This document shows, piece after piece, positions 33,224 through 44,774 of a DNA stretch of 64,000 nucleotides; the stretch's first letter is position 1; each line of letters opens with the position of its first letter. Source of the stretch: Phialophora verrucosa (Eukaryota > Ascomycota > Eurotiomycetes > Chaetothyriales > Herpotrichiellaceae). The stretch spans positions 1,426,001 to 1,490,000 of the forward strand of contig MSED01000008.1 in the NCBI GenBank assembly GCA_002099365.1. The letters are read 5' to 3'. Both the position numbers and the translations under genes were made by a program. The notes below the pieces were generated by a model. It had not been told where the DNA came from. It searched no databases and was given only the letters and a program-made list of their open reading frames with translations.

Positions 33224-34943
33224 TGAGACAAGACGAGGCGGGCCTATCGTTTCGGGAGATGGGTTCGGGGGCAAAACATGAAGAGAGAGGCAGCGACTCG
33301 CCGTCACTTTGCCCAGAAGTCGAAATGTTTGCCCAGCAACGCCCGTAAATCTCGCCATCGGCCGATTCCCATGATGTGCGAGCAAACACGAACCCCAATA
33401 AGCCGCACGACCCAGGTGCCGTAGGGCCCTCCCTACCTTTGGACATTCGTGGACATTTTCAGCAGCGGTGACGGTTTAGTCATTCTCGTCTTGTCATGGG
33501 GAACGCGAAAGGGCCGTGTTCAAGTTGCCAATAGGGCTGTTGGAGCAGCTCCCCTCGTCAGTGCCAGGTGCCGGTCCCGTGGCTGAGTAAGGTCATCATG
33601 TCCACTCCTCGAAGCTCCCAAGCAAAAGGACATGTCCGCAAACGGACGATCTGAGGTTGTCGCAACGGGCGCTGGTTTGCCGGTTCGACTGCCTTGAAGC
33701 CCCTTTGCGCATCTCAAGGCCGGGTGCGGTGAGCAGGGCTGGGCTACTACCACTGTGCATCTCATGCGGCTTTGGGTTACAAGCGCGGTTCAGCCTTTCG
33801 CAAAAGTCACCAAACGGCCTCGCTGCTCGCTACCGGGAATGGCAACTCTTAGTTGGAGCCAATATGCTGACACGCTGCACTTGGCACAGCCCTACGGTAT
33901 GTGCGCGCCGGCCCTGACATCTTGCGGACGTCCAACGTTTGCGACTTTTCTCAGTACGCTTCAAGTCGTGCTGGAGTTAAGAAAGCCCCTTGGTCTACGA
34001 ACTACGAAGATACTCTCATGGCATTCTGGAAGAGGCCACTCCCCCCAGCGAGGAAAAAGGCGGCGCAATACTACCGTCACGTTTTAAGTATTACCTATCT
34101 CCGACGGCCGGGGAGGAGATGGAGATTACCCTCTGCTGCCGATGACGGTCCCGTATATGCTGTGCGTACGAGGGCCTCTGTGCTGTATACGGACATTCGT
34201 AAATGCCTCAGGAGGCTCTACTGGGTATGACTGTGTGTGCATCGTTCACGGTGCAGCCCACAAAAGGAGGGGGGTTCTTGGTCACAGCGCAATCTTGCAT
34301 GAAGGTGCGCGTCGGAATCTGCATTGACAGTCGATTGAGTTAGCAGAGCGGTATTCATACCCAGTCGGGACCAAAAGACCTCTGTCCCCAATCAATCAAA
34401 TCTCGCACAATGACTAAACCTCTGCAGCCGCCGCGCACCGCGCGAGGCTCTCTCTAAGCCATTGAGACACCGACCACTCCAACGCAATGGGGCTGTAAGG
34501 CAGTCGGGTCGGCATGCTGTAGCTGTAGCGCGCAAGGCTAGGCTAGACTCCGGGGGCACACTTTTAAGCTGTCTGTCCTGTACGTGGTAAGGCGGCACAC
34601 CCGAGCGGCCTGCCTTTCTTGGTGCTGCCCTGCTGCAGCCATGGCATGATGGCTATGCGATCAAATCATACACAGCTAGGATAACTTCCGTCCTTAGCAC
34701 GTAACGCACAAAACCATACGTGACTGTGCCGAGAGGGGAGGAACCGCGCGGTATCCCTCGTTCACGGTATTCCTTCGTCTCTCCCTGCCTGTCGGGGGCT
34801 ATTTCTGGATAATAGGGTATCTAACAGTACGGAGTACGGCAGCAACGGACGTGCCTCGGTAGCTCGTACGAGGAGTGGCTCCTGGTTTCGTCTCTTCTCA
34901 CCTCCATGATGGCGAGTTTGACGCTTCCAGATCTCCAAGCCTT

Positions 34944-34966
34944 TACTCCGTACTGCGTACTCCGTA
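34944..34966 (-). repeat. Overlapping pair of TACTCCGTA words
   Basis: Two perfect copies of TACTCCGTA (TACGGAGTA on the other strand) are spaced 14 bp apart, start to start, and separated by CTGCG. Other perfect copies in the window are at 4597, 14259, 28230, 34828, 38146 and 39150. All are outside coding exons. Confidence 0.85.
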
Positions 34967-34976
34967 TGCCAGACAA

Positions 34977-34995
34977 GCTTGCTTGCTTGCTTGCT
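34977..34995 (+). repeat. (GCTT)n microsatellite
   Basis: About four to five GCTT units directly follow the paired TACTCCGTA words. Confidence 0.85.
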
Positions 34996-37900
34996 CGGGC
35001 AGGCAGATAGATGGTGGAGACTGATTACAACAACCATTGTGACTATTGGGATACGGGGCGAGGCATTAATCAATTGCCCCGATTACATGCTTGTGCCGTG
35101 TAGGTCGGGTCAAAAGGTCTTGAATAATCCAATTTCTAATCTCGCCGACCGGCACATTAATTGCACGTATGGAGGATAGGTCCGCGTTCGGTGCGAACTG
35201 GCCCGACGAAACATCACAAACGACGTGCAGCTCGTAGGGCCAGGCCTGATTGTTCCCTTAGAGCCAAACACAAAACGATTAGCTTACAAGTACCGAGCAC
35301 GTACGAGTAGCCGCCCCCTAAGGTACAGGTACGGTGAAAGGTTTGTGTGGTCGAATCGAAAAGGAAGGAGCTGGTCAGTCTCGGTTTCGGGAAACAAGGT
35401 GCGTTCACGCTTGTGGAGGTACGAGCAGGGTGTGGGATCAACGTCATCTGTGGGTGGCCGTAGAGTGCCGCAGTCACTGGTTACTGGAGCCACACGGCCA
35501 GAGGTGACTCGAGCGGACTAAGCCCGTCAAGGCATGTGTCCCTCTCGCCTGGGACTGTTGGTAAATCTCCGGGCGTACCGAAGTACGTATCCAAAACGTA
35601 TGAGTAAAACGGGGGGAGAGAAAGGCCCCCTCTGTTGCAATGTCCGCGCGCACCACCCCGTCGTTCAAGCACAATTTGTCACGAGTGCGCGAGGCTACTT
35701 TAGTCCGCTAACGCCCGCGGCCACTCACTCCGCGTGCAGGGCCACTGGATCAGACAAAAGAATCTCCCTCTCCTGTCTAAAGGTGCAAGCGGGCGGGTGC
35801 GGCGCAACAAGCCACCGCGCTATAGACGCAAGGGTTTGCTGTTGCGGGGCCTTCCTTTTTGGATGACACCCGGGAAAATCACGTGTAAGGCCCCGAGGGG
35901 GGTTATGAGCGTGGGGCCGTCAGTAATCTCAACGCCTAGAGGCTTGGGCCTTGAGCTTTGGGGCCACGGAGAATGGCCTAGGGCCACCCCTAAGGGCTGT
36001 GCCAGCGGTGCCGGTGTCGACCACTGACAAATGGTTAGCCCACTTCCCTTTCTGCTGAAATGGGCAGGGACTGCGTGATCTGCCCACCGCCCTGGCACCT
36101 CCGAGTGCGAATCTCCTCTTTGGGAATGCGCCCTAGGTCGACCTCCCTGAACGTGGTTCGGTCACTGGTGACAAGCTGCAGACGATCATTTTCGAGCTGG
36201 GGACTGCCCAATCCAGCACCGACTAATCGATATTTGTGTGTCCACATCACCGATCGTCCATGCAGGGCCGTCTATCGTTGTGTGAGCTGGCCAGGACGAC
36301 CGTCTAGGCTCGGTGACACGGGCAGCCAGAACCCAACAGCACGGGTACTCGCTCGTAACAAAGTACGATTAACGAGAGAGCACTTTCTTCAAACAGTTGC
36401 AATCCCAAACGGTGGCCGAAGGCCCAAAGCCTCGGGCCCACCACCAAGGTGACCACGGGCGTTTAATGGCGTATGCACTGGTGTCGCAATCCCTTGCAGT
36501 AGGCGAGGAGGTGGTGCGGTGGAGCGTCTCGAACGCTCCATCTCGACCTTCGCGGGAAACCGTCCAATAGAGCGCGTCTTTGGCCGGCACTGTCACTGCG
36601 AGGCAAATCTCTCTTGGCGACACGCTCAAGCATCTGACGTGTGCACTGTGAATGAACGTCTGAACAACGCACGTCGGGCAAAACATATAGGCAGCACGGA
36701 CCCGAGAGGGCGGCAAGAGGAGAATTGACTCAGCAGGCGGTTGTGGCATGAGATCAGATACGGTGGACAGCTGGACAAGTGTAATTTGCTCTTTTCCCAT
36801 TCAAACTCTGTCAGGTTTTTCCCATGTCTGTGAGTGTGGTGTGAGATATACTGTACATACGCTACGCTGCGGAAACTCCCTTTGAGCAGGGAGGGCAAAA
36901 AAAATATCGCAACCGCGCTCGCCCCTCGCACTCGCTCTCGCACTCGCACGCCGCGCCGTCCTTTCCTCTCCGGAGGGGCGCGGAAGTCTACGAAGCACCC
37001 AAGAGTCGCCTCCTCTGGTGCCTGCGAACCATCGCAATACATTCCTAATGAGAGGAAAAGCACCTGAGGCGTTCCACTGGGATGCCTCGGCCACCCAATC
37101 ACCACTGAACAAGCAGGTTTCAAGCCTGTCGTTGCGAAAACGTACGTCACCAGGGAGCGGGCGCCCAGTTTGAAACCGCCCTGCGAGTCCTTGTGACATG
37201 AGTGGAACATCGGCCGAATCGTATACTCGTACAGTGGTGAGTGCATGCATTATTCTGTCTGTTCCAGAGCATTGGAACGCCCCGGCGACTCGCGGCGGCG
37301 TCGTTATGCAGCGAGCGGCCCTTTGCCTTCGCAGTAAATGGACACGAAAGCGAGTCCGAAACCCGAGACCGAGGGGATCCTCCTTGGCGTGTCTCGCGAT
37401 TGGCCACGACAGTGGTAAAGCAGCAACACGCCATGCCGAAAGAGGTACAGCGGCCCCCGGGAAAGACCGGCACCTTCTTTCAGGCAGCACCGGCGCGCCA
37501 GCGATGCAGCGACGCCAAACCTGACAAGTCAGGAGTCCCTGGAAACGCAATGATGGCATTGATGGAATGCCCTGCTTCCACGCTGCACGCTGCACGGATA
37601 TATCCCAGCTGCTGCATCCGTGCTTGACGTCGATGCCGTCTTGCGAGTACGCGGCATGGCCGGCTCCAGCGCGAGCGAGGGTTGGCCTGTGCAATTGTGC
37701 ATCTGGCATCTTGGCCTGCCCTCCTTGTACTCGTACGGAGCAATAGCACCCCGTTTCTCCAGACTTGTGCCCTCCACCCACCCGGAAGTCCGGCGTCGCA
37801 GAGCCAGAACCCACGCTTGACAGCGATGATCTGAAAGTTCCAGAGGTCATGAGCTCGACAATGGATCGATCGATTGGCTCTGGGCGCCGACGAGGTGCAT

Positions 37901-39109
37901 TCGCTCAACTCGTACCGAGGCCTCTGGTGCGGCTGCTAGCCTCGACCATCTCGCGCCGTGGGCAGCCAAGTGCCCGTGGGTGTCCTCCGGATATTAATTT
38001 GTTCCAATATCCGAGCCGTGGATCGCGATCTTTCCCCGCGCGCGACACGACGTGGTGTGTGCATTGCATGCAACCAACCAGGAACAAACCCATCAGCCAG
38101 CCAGCGAGAAAAGATCAGCTTGGTTACCAACCGGCGCGAGTACTATACTCCGTACACAAGTTTTCTCTCGCGCATATCAAACCCTTTCGGGTTGCAAGCT
38201 TGAGTGCTGCGCTGTATTCTATCCAGCATTGGTTTCTACTGTGGGGGGGCAGCTGAAAAGTGCCTTGCGTCGTTCCCGGCAGACTCAACAGTTCTAGTGC
38301 AAAGTGTTTTCCAGAACCGGCAGCTTCAAGCCTTGGTAGCCTCCCTTGCCTAGCCTATAGACCTTCCGGGGTTGGCTTTCGGAGGGCGAGTTGCCGCATA
38401 CGGGCTTCAGTGCAGCGACCGTACCCTTGTTCTTTTGCCTTTTCAGCTCTGTGTCCCGGCTGTGACGTTGACATCGGCTGGCCTTTGCGAAAAACTCTAT
38501 GCTCGAACTTTAAGCGTACAAAGCTTTACAGCGCACAGCACAGTGCGTGTGTGGGAAGGTCTACACCGTACTGCCGTTGTGGTCGTCGTGGTGAGTCTTC
38601 CAGTGCGTACTGATACACTCCATACGCCTGCGGGCGGGCTTGTCTCCAGGCGTGCGTGCATCCGGGCTCCTCGACTTGCAGGCTTCGCGAGGTGGAGAAA
38701 CCCCGAGAAAATGCTAACCTGGGCGTGCGAGCAACACACTGCCGGGGAGATTGAAGTGAAAGCCACACGTTCCATTCTCTTTGTCGGCACACTCAATGTC
38801 AAAACCACTCGAGCGATTCAACTCGATTGGATCCCTACCGTCCACTGTGTACTGCGTCTTGCGTGCTGTGTATCGTGTGTGTATATCAGTACATGGCACA
38901 AGTCAAGTGCTAATTCCTACTTATGTCCCATGCATCTGCATGTACTGGGCAGGCATCAAGTCCGGATGATCTCCTGTCCACTTACGTACCACACCACGCC
39001 CGACACCGCCTGGAGTTGTTTTCCGACGTTTAGTGATCCTCCCGGTGCCCCTGTCCTGGAGCGTGTGCTTCTGCATACAACCCGTACTTGCAGGGCACAG
39101 TTGAGCCAG

Positions 39110-39129
39110 TCACTCACTCACTCACTCAC
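39110..39129 (+). repeat. (CACT)n microsatellite
   Basis: About five CACT units lie in non-coding DNA. Confidence 0.85.
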
Positions 39130-39612
39130 CAAGGTGCATACCGTACCTGTACTCCGTACTGCGCGTCCTCGGTCTGCTGTTGCCTGGGGCTGTTGTGCGT
39201 GCGTGCGTTGGTGCACGGAGTTCAAGGGATCCGGCTTCACGCTGGGCGACGCGACACAACACTTTCCTTTCTTTGCATACCGTAGCCGATGCGGGCGTCT
39301 GATACGCTACCACGATACGCTCTCCCAATGTTGGCCCAGTCGGTTTCCAATGTCAGTGTCAATGTCAAATGCTCAAGCTTTGAAATTAAAACTATTACGA
39401 GAGCCCGCACCACTGCACGGGACCCGTGAACGAAACGATCCTACATCCTTGTTTGAATCTCCCGCGGTCGAGTCGTGAGCTCCACTGAAATTGGAAATCG
39501 ACTCAAGCGTTGCATTCGCGCTGCATCGCGCTGCATCGCGTATAGCGGTGTGACCGTCGGCACTGGATGCGGATAATGTACCCTGGACTCTAACCAACTT
39601 GGCTGCCCGCGT

Positions 39613-39640
39613 TGACACTGACACTGACACTGACACTGAC
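39613..39640 (+). repeat. (ACACTG)n microsatellite
   Basis: About four and a half ACACTG units. A 12-mer direct repeat (GCTGCATCGCGC-like) lies nearby at about 39520-39540. Confidence 0.85.
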
Positions 39641-41234
39641 GTTTGACGTCGACGGTGATGTCGACGCCCTTGGCTTCTGGAAGGCGGGCTTTGGGTCTAG
39701 TTGCTGGCCGTCTGACACGACACGACAGCCGACGCACTTCCGCTTTAGTCATGCTCAATCATGCCATGCCGTGCCATGCCAAGCCACCGACCAAGGAGTG
39801 TCGCGACGGTGGTGACATTCGAGAAAACCCCAGAAGAAACACACGGCTCTGCTATGCCCTGCGCACATGGATCTCCAGCCGTGTCGGCTGGGCGTTGGTG
39901 TTCAACGCCGCTACCGCCTTCCAAAACCAGCTTTCAAGACGGAGGGGGCCGGATCGGCCAAGATTGGATTGAGCAATGAACGAATCCGACGCCGGTATCG
40001 AGGTCAAAGACGCCGACGCGATACGTGAGTTGATCGCTGTGCCCTCTCTCTTTGGTCCCGTTGCATGCATGCATGTCGAGCAGGCTCTCCGATCTCCGAG
40101 CAAAGAGTCAGATAGGTGATTAGGGCCACACTGTCTACTGCGGTCTCCATTACCACAGTACGAGTATGGATACCAGGATCTCAGGACCAGGGATTGCGCC
40201 ACGACTACGATTACGATCATGACCAGGACCAGGTTGCCTTACTTGCTAGACCGCCCAAGCGGAGCACAGCACAGCACAGCCGCACGGGGTGTCGTGCATG
40301 CATACCTGAGGGCCCGTTCAACACTAATACTGACCCAACAATACCATCACGCAGCCCGCCACGGGATATCGCAGCCGTACTCGCGCTCGAAGTCCCCGAA
40401 ACCCCGAATTCTCGGTACGGTATGCGAGCAATTGACACTCAGCGTTTGGAACTTGCGTCGGCATTGGCGTTGGCGTTGACGGTGTCAATTCTCAACGGTG
40501 ACCCGATTTAGGTATGTAGGTAGGTACCGGGGCAGGCTGGTGTTCTCCTCCCCACATCGAGGAGCCAATTTATTTGAATGTTTCCCGATGCGAGGGAGTC
40601 GTGTCTGAATGCAGCGGGTTCCGATTCCACGCAGTCACGGGGTGAACTAACGAGGTGAATGGCTACGAATCCGGAAACCGACTCAGCCATGCCATGCAAG
40701 CAACCCCAGCGTATGTACAGAGACGGTAGGCACTACGACCGCGGAAGTCACTGATACCAGCCCGTTTAATCAGGACGGCCCCCCTTCGGGAAACAGAGAC
40801 ACACAACTTGCCAGTGCTGCTGGTGCTGCTGGTGAAACGATCTCATGGCATGCCTCTCTCCGGTGTGGAGGTGGATGTAAGCCGAAAAGGGGATCGAGTC
40901 AAGCCACCGCCCCGACCGCGACGTGTTCCTGAACAGAACATCTCGTACCGGCGAATTGGCGAGACCGTACTTCTCCAAGTCCAGCAAAGCACATCAGGGT
41001 GACGAGAGCGAGCGTTGCATGCGCTGCTTTCTTTATAAGGACGGACTGATAGACAAGAGTGTTCCATCCAGGATCGGACCGACGGTCGCAGAGCGGTTCG
41101 CACGAGATGTCAGGGCGCTACAGACGTGGCGTTGTCGTTACATGCGCTACACAATACTAGTGTTGATTGCCATTTGGGCGGTCAAGAATAAGAGCCCCTA
41201 GCCGTCACCATCACCTTCACCATCCGTCCTAGGT

Positions 41235-41284
41235 GTTCTGTTTTGTTCTCTTCTGGTCTGGTCTGTTCTGGTCTGTTCTGTCCT
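41235..41284 (+). repeat. TCTG/TTCTGG pyrimidine-rich repeat tract
   Basis: About 50 bp of irregular TTCTG and GTCTG units, low complexity and non-coding. Confidence 0.8.
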
Positions 41285-41938
41285 GTCGCGGCGGGGACCA
41301 TTGCATTTGTGTGTACCCATCGTCGACCTCGACGACTTACTCTACATGCCTATACCGGAGGACGAGGTGTTCAATTTGGCCAGTTGTGCGGCAGTCAGAA
41401 GCTAAGCTTGGATTTGTTCAATACACAACGATGGCCTCGGTAAACACTGCTCCTGTTACACTTCAGATCGCGATGGAGGCGATGCGGTTCCGATGCTGGA
41501 GGGACGGAACGTCCAAGGAGGAGGGAAAAGGCCCTCCCGTGGCCGAAAGGCAGGCACAGACATTATGCACTTGCAGTTGTTTCTCTGTACGAGATGTGAT
41601 AATGTGGAAACGTCGTGGCTGATGCCCTTCCCCCCAACATCGACACGTAACAGCATGACCCACCGGCTTCGATATCTCCTGCTGCTGACTTTCTCAATGT
41701 GCCCTGCTCACGCCAGTCCGGGTTCAGACATTCATCGATGTGTCTTCAAGTCTGTCTTTGTTCAATCTATTTGACTACAAGCATGGGACGCCCTCCAAAC
41801 GACTTGCTCCCAGACGGGGTTCAGGTCAACTTCATCCAGCCTGTGTCTGACTCAATCTCCCGTCGGACAAACGAAGCTGGCCAAATCACACGAGTATTTG
41901 AAATCCTTTCGTCTGGCTTCACGATAACAAGCGAGACG

Positions 41939-44269
41939 TCAAAGGACAAGCCATCCTTGATTCTCGCCCAGGAAAGAAGCGGGTTCTTGGACAACCTGCG
42001 TGCCTGGATTTGGACGTGCTTTGATCACGCCACGTGCCTGGAATAGGAGTGTATCCTTCCTCCGCCACCTCCCTTTTCAACCAGCCCGAGGATCGCATCC
42101 GTCTGACGAAGGTCGCAGGAGAGGGCCTGGAACAGGATCACGGCACATTGAGCAGGTGATTTCCACTCTGGATATCTATTCTTGCCAGGAACGAGCTCCA
42201 GGGTATATGAAATTGACGAGTTGTTCCGCAGCTGGATGGCAAGCGTGTTTTTGACCGGTGGCTTCGCAGCTCTGTCAAAGAGGAGGCCGGAATAGCTCAC
42301 TTCGAGGCCGTAGCCATTGAACAGCGAGACCGCAACGTCGAAGTCCCTCCAGAAATCACCGGGTCGGCCGTCCATCAGAGTGAGCGGTGCCCAGCGGAAA
42401 CCTTTTCGTGTCAAGCGAGGGCTGTGGTGGAAGATGATCCCTTTTGACACGCCTCTGATTTATCTCCAGAATTCCTCCATGCGTCTGTGTGCAGTCGCGT
42501 TCCCGGTATCGCCTTCAATGCCTAGGAAGATATTCGTGTCCAGTCCCAGGAGGGTAGACGCACAGATTGTCTCGTCCTCGTTCCTGCTTGTTGCGCGTTG
42601 CCCGAACGCGCGTGACAAATGAGCAATATCTAGGCAGCGGGCCGCCGGAAGTGTGGATTGCTGAGGGCCTCTCTCTCGTAGAACAAACTGCAGTGCTGTG
42701 ATATAATTGAGAGCGGCCTCTTCCATCTGCTCTGGGTATCGAGTATACACAGCCCAGGGCTTGGGCGTCGTCGCTCCTTCGCCGTACGATTGGCACGGCA
42801 CCCTGATGCGATTCATCGGTTGTGCACCGTCAGAGAACTGAATATAGAGCTTGTCCCCAAGTACCGATCCTTGGACTGTCCAAAGACGGTGAAGCCAGCT
42901 CGATACGTAGAGCCTATCCACCTTGTCTGGGATGCTGGCGCGGACAGAGGTCTTCTGGAGCCAGGCGTCCAGAACCAATACCGACGTTGAGCTCTGGTAG
43001 ATCTTAGCCATCATAGCAAGGGCAATTTTGCGATAGGGCTTGTTTTCCGTACCGACTGGTATGCAAATTGTATCCATCCAGAACCACCTAGTCGGCGCAG
43101 GAGATTAGTGCGGTAATGCACTGACCGCGTGCTGGATGCGGCCCAGTTGGCAGCTTGGAAGGGTGTTGGCATGCGGGTTTCCCAGTCCGTCTGCCCCTCT
43201 GTCGGATTGCCTTGTTAGTGTGTTGTTCATGAACGAGATATTAATTGCTCTTACACGTGGGAGATGGCGACAAATGGCGACGTATTTGATGTTTTTTGCA
43301 ACTGCACTTTGTATCCCCAGTTGGAATCTGCCGTCTGATGCCTTCTTCTGCCACGATACGACTGGAACTCCATGTTGCTTTATGATTGCTACCACCTGCT
43401 GTGTGATCCGAGTAGCTGCTGCACCACTGGTCTCCTCACATCCAGTGCAGTTTGCGACATGTCGAGGACGATAAGAGTCTTCATCAACAGTATTAGCGGC
43501 CACACAGTGGGTTTCTGAACAGTTTTTGTGGTAGTTCTCCCCGTGCGGGCTTTCGAGCACCGCGAAATAGTAGTGGCCATCCATCCCTAGCTGTGTGAAC
43601 ATTCTCTTGGTGTCCAGCGGACACCAGCCATTTGCATGCAGGCGATCTTTCACGAAGGCTGTTATGTAATTGATGTATTTGTCGCAGCGATTCCACTCAT
43701 GACCGTAGATCTTGATTGCCGCTTCGCTCAGAGTGTAGGTGAGTGCAACAATGGCCGTCAAGGTCTCCCCTGAGACTGCAGATGGGCTTCGGGTTCGATT
43801 GCTGTGGGACGACGCAGACTCGAATGTTGGACAAGGAATCGCTCCTAACGCGCCGACATAGTATTTCACCTCGTCGAGAATGGTCTGTGTACTAGCCCAT
43901 GCATTTTTCTTCTGGGATGAGGTGCTCCGACCGGCCCATCTTCTTTGCCAGGTGGCGACGTTGGCATTGAGACGCTTGGTTGTCAAGTAAGTTTCACCCT
44001 CATGCGTTTCCAGAAAGTCATTCTCCTTGATTGCCACCCCCCTATATTGAAAACAGAAATCAACGTGCCGAAGTATAGCCATGTCTGGAAGAAAGCTTCC
44101 ATGTCGTCCTTGTTCCGACCTTGGAGGCCATTTGGTAAAAGGAGGGGTTCCTCTTTCTTCCATCCCGTTCGGTCTGGATACGTGTGGAAGGCGCCCGATC
44201 ATAAGGCTTTTTGCCTGCGTACCGGAAGCGAATATGGACGGCTTTTGATGGAATATGGAAGTGCTCCAT
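41939..44269 (-). pseudogene. HET-domain (heterokaryon incompatibility) pseudogene
   Basis: Reading the minus strand gives a full fungal HET-domain architecture, but spread over all three frames. The start MEHFHIPSKAVHI is at 44269. The N-terminal half has EAFFQTWLYFGTL, and a helical middle follows. The HET core holds KYVAI, ADGLGNPHANTLPSCQL, FWMDTICIPVG and SSWLHRLWTVQ. The C-terminal part has KGIIFHHSPRLT. Lesions seen: apparent one-base losses in G runs near 44193 and at 44037-44042; a 10-bp tandem duplication at 43262-43281 that breaks the conserved SHV motif; in-frame TAA codons at 43105-43107 and 42460-42462; and a further frame change near 42030. A normal 56-nt intron (43199-43254) is still readable. 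HET proteins trigger cell death or rejection after fusion of unlike hyphae. This copy cannot make an intact protein. Confidence 0.88.
43262..43281 (-). repeat. 10-bp tandem duplication inside HET core
   Basis: Two adjacent 10-mers (AGATGGCGAC and AAATGGCGAC on the + strand) match at 9 of 10 positions. Ignoring one copy makes the frame run straight from KYVAI into SHV, so the duplication is the likely cause of the frame break. Confidence 0.85.
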
Positions 44270-44774
44270 GATCTCGACTCATGAATCGAGTGGCAGTGAG
44301 GAGAGGCACGGAGAGAAGGCTCGCCACGGCTCAGGATCAGGAATCCGTCGACTCGAGGTGCTCCTCTTCCGGAAGTGAGAGATTCTATCTGAGAAAAGGT
44401 CCATGCCGCCTGAGGTCTGCCCCCAGCTCTCTACCCACAAACAGCCAACAGCTGAATGTTGGGCAGCACAAACGTCGGAAGGAAGTGGCTGAAGGCAGCC
44501 AATGGCCACACCTCTTGAATGTTGACAACTCATCCCATCGCTAGAGTAGAAGGCCGAGTGCTCGAGGAAATTCCACCACTTTCAGCTTTGTGCATGAGCC
44601 CTCTGCACGATCGATTGGCGGATACATCGCCGAGGGCCATGTCACTCCTGCGGAGCCAGAAGAGCTTTTTTGACGACCTCGCTGTCCAGTGCTGTACGAC
44701 GTCCATTCTAAATGGGAACGAGAGAGGTCTCCGGCCGGCCTTGGGCTAAAACTGGCAACTCGAAAACTCGTAAG

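Larger units (their letters stand above)
33224..41938. other. 8.7 kb region without a recognisable gene
   Basis: I read both strands and found no domain, no convincing exon chain and no RNA gene. Long frames exist (minus 37850-36801, plus 38372-39478), but they are repetitive or Arg/Ser/Cys-rich in composition and have no family resemblance. The region is dense in microsatellites and carries four of the eight TACGGAGTA words (34828, 34944, 34958, 38146) plus one at 39150. It could contain long promoters, non-coding transcripts or fast-evolving genes. Confidence 0.5.

Noticed and set aside
36801..37850. Minus-strand open frame of 349 codons
   Set aside because: Composition is Arg/Ser/Gly-rich without any domain. 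It overlaps other equally open frames, has no homology that I recognise and no intron or promoter context. It is most likely a chance frame in GC-rich DNA.
38372..39478. Plus-strand open frame of 368 codons
   Set aside because: It runs through microsatellites (a Val-Val-Val run and a Ser-Leu-Thr-His run) and has excess Cys and Arg. It resembles translated non-coding repeat DNA.
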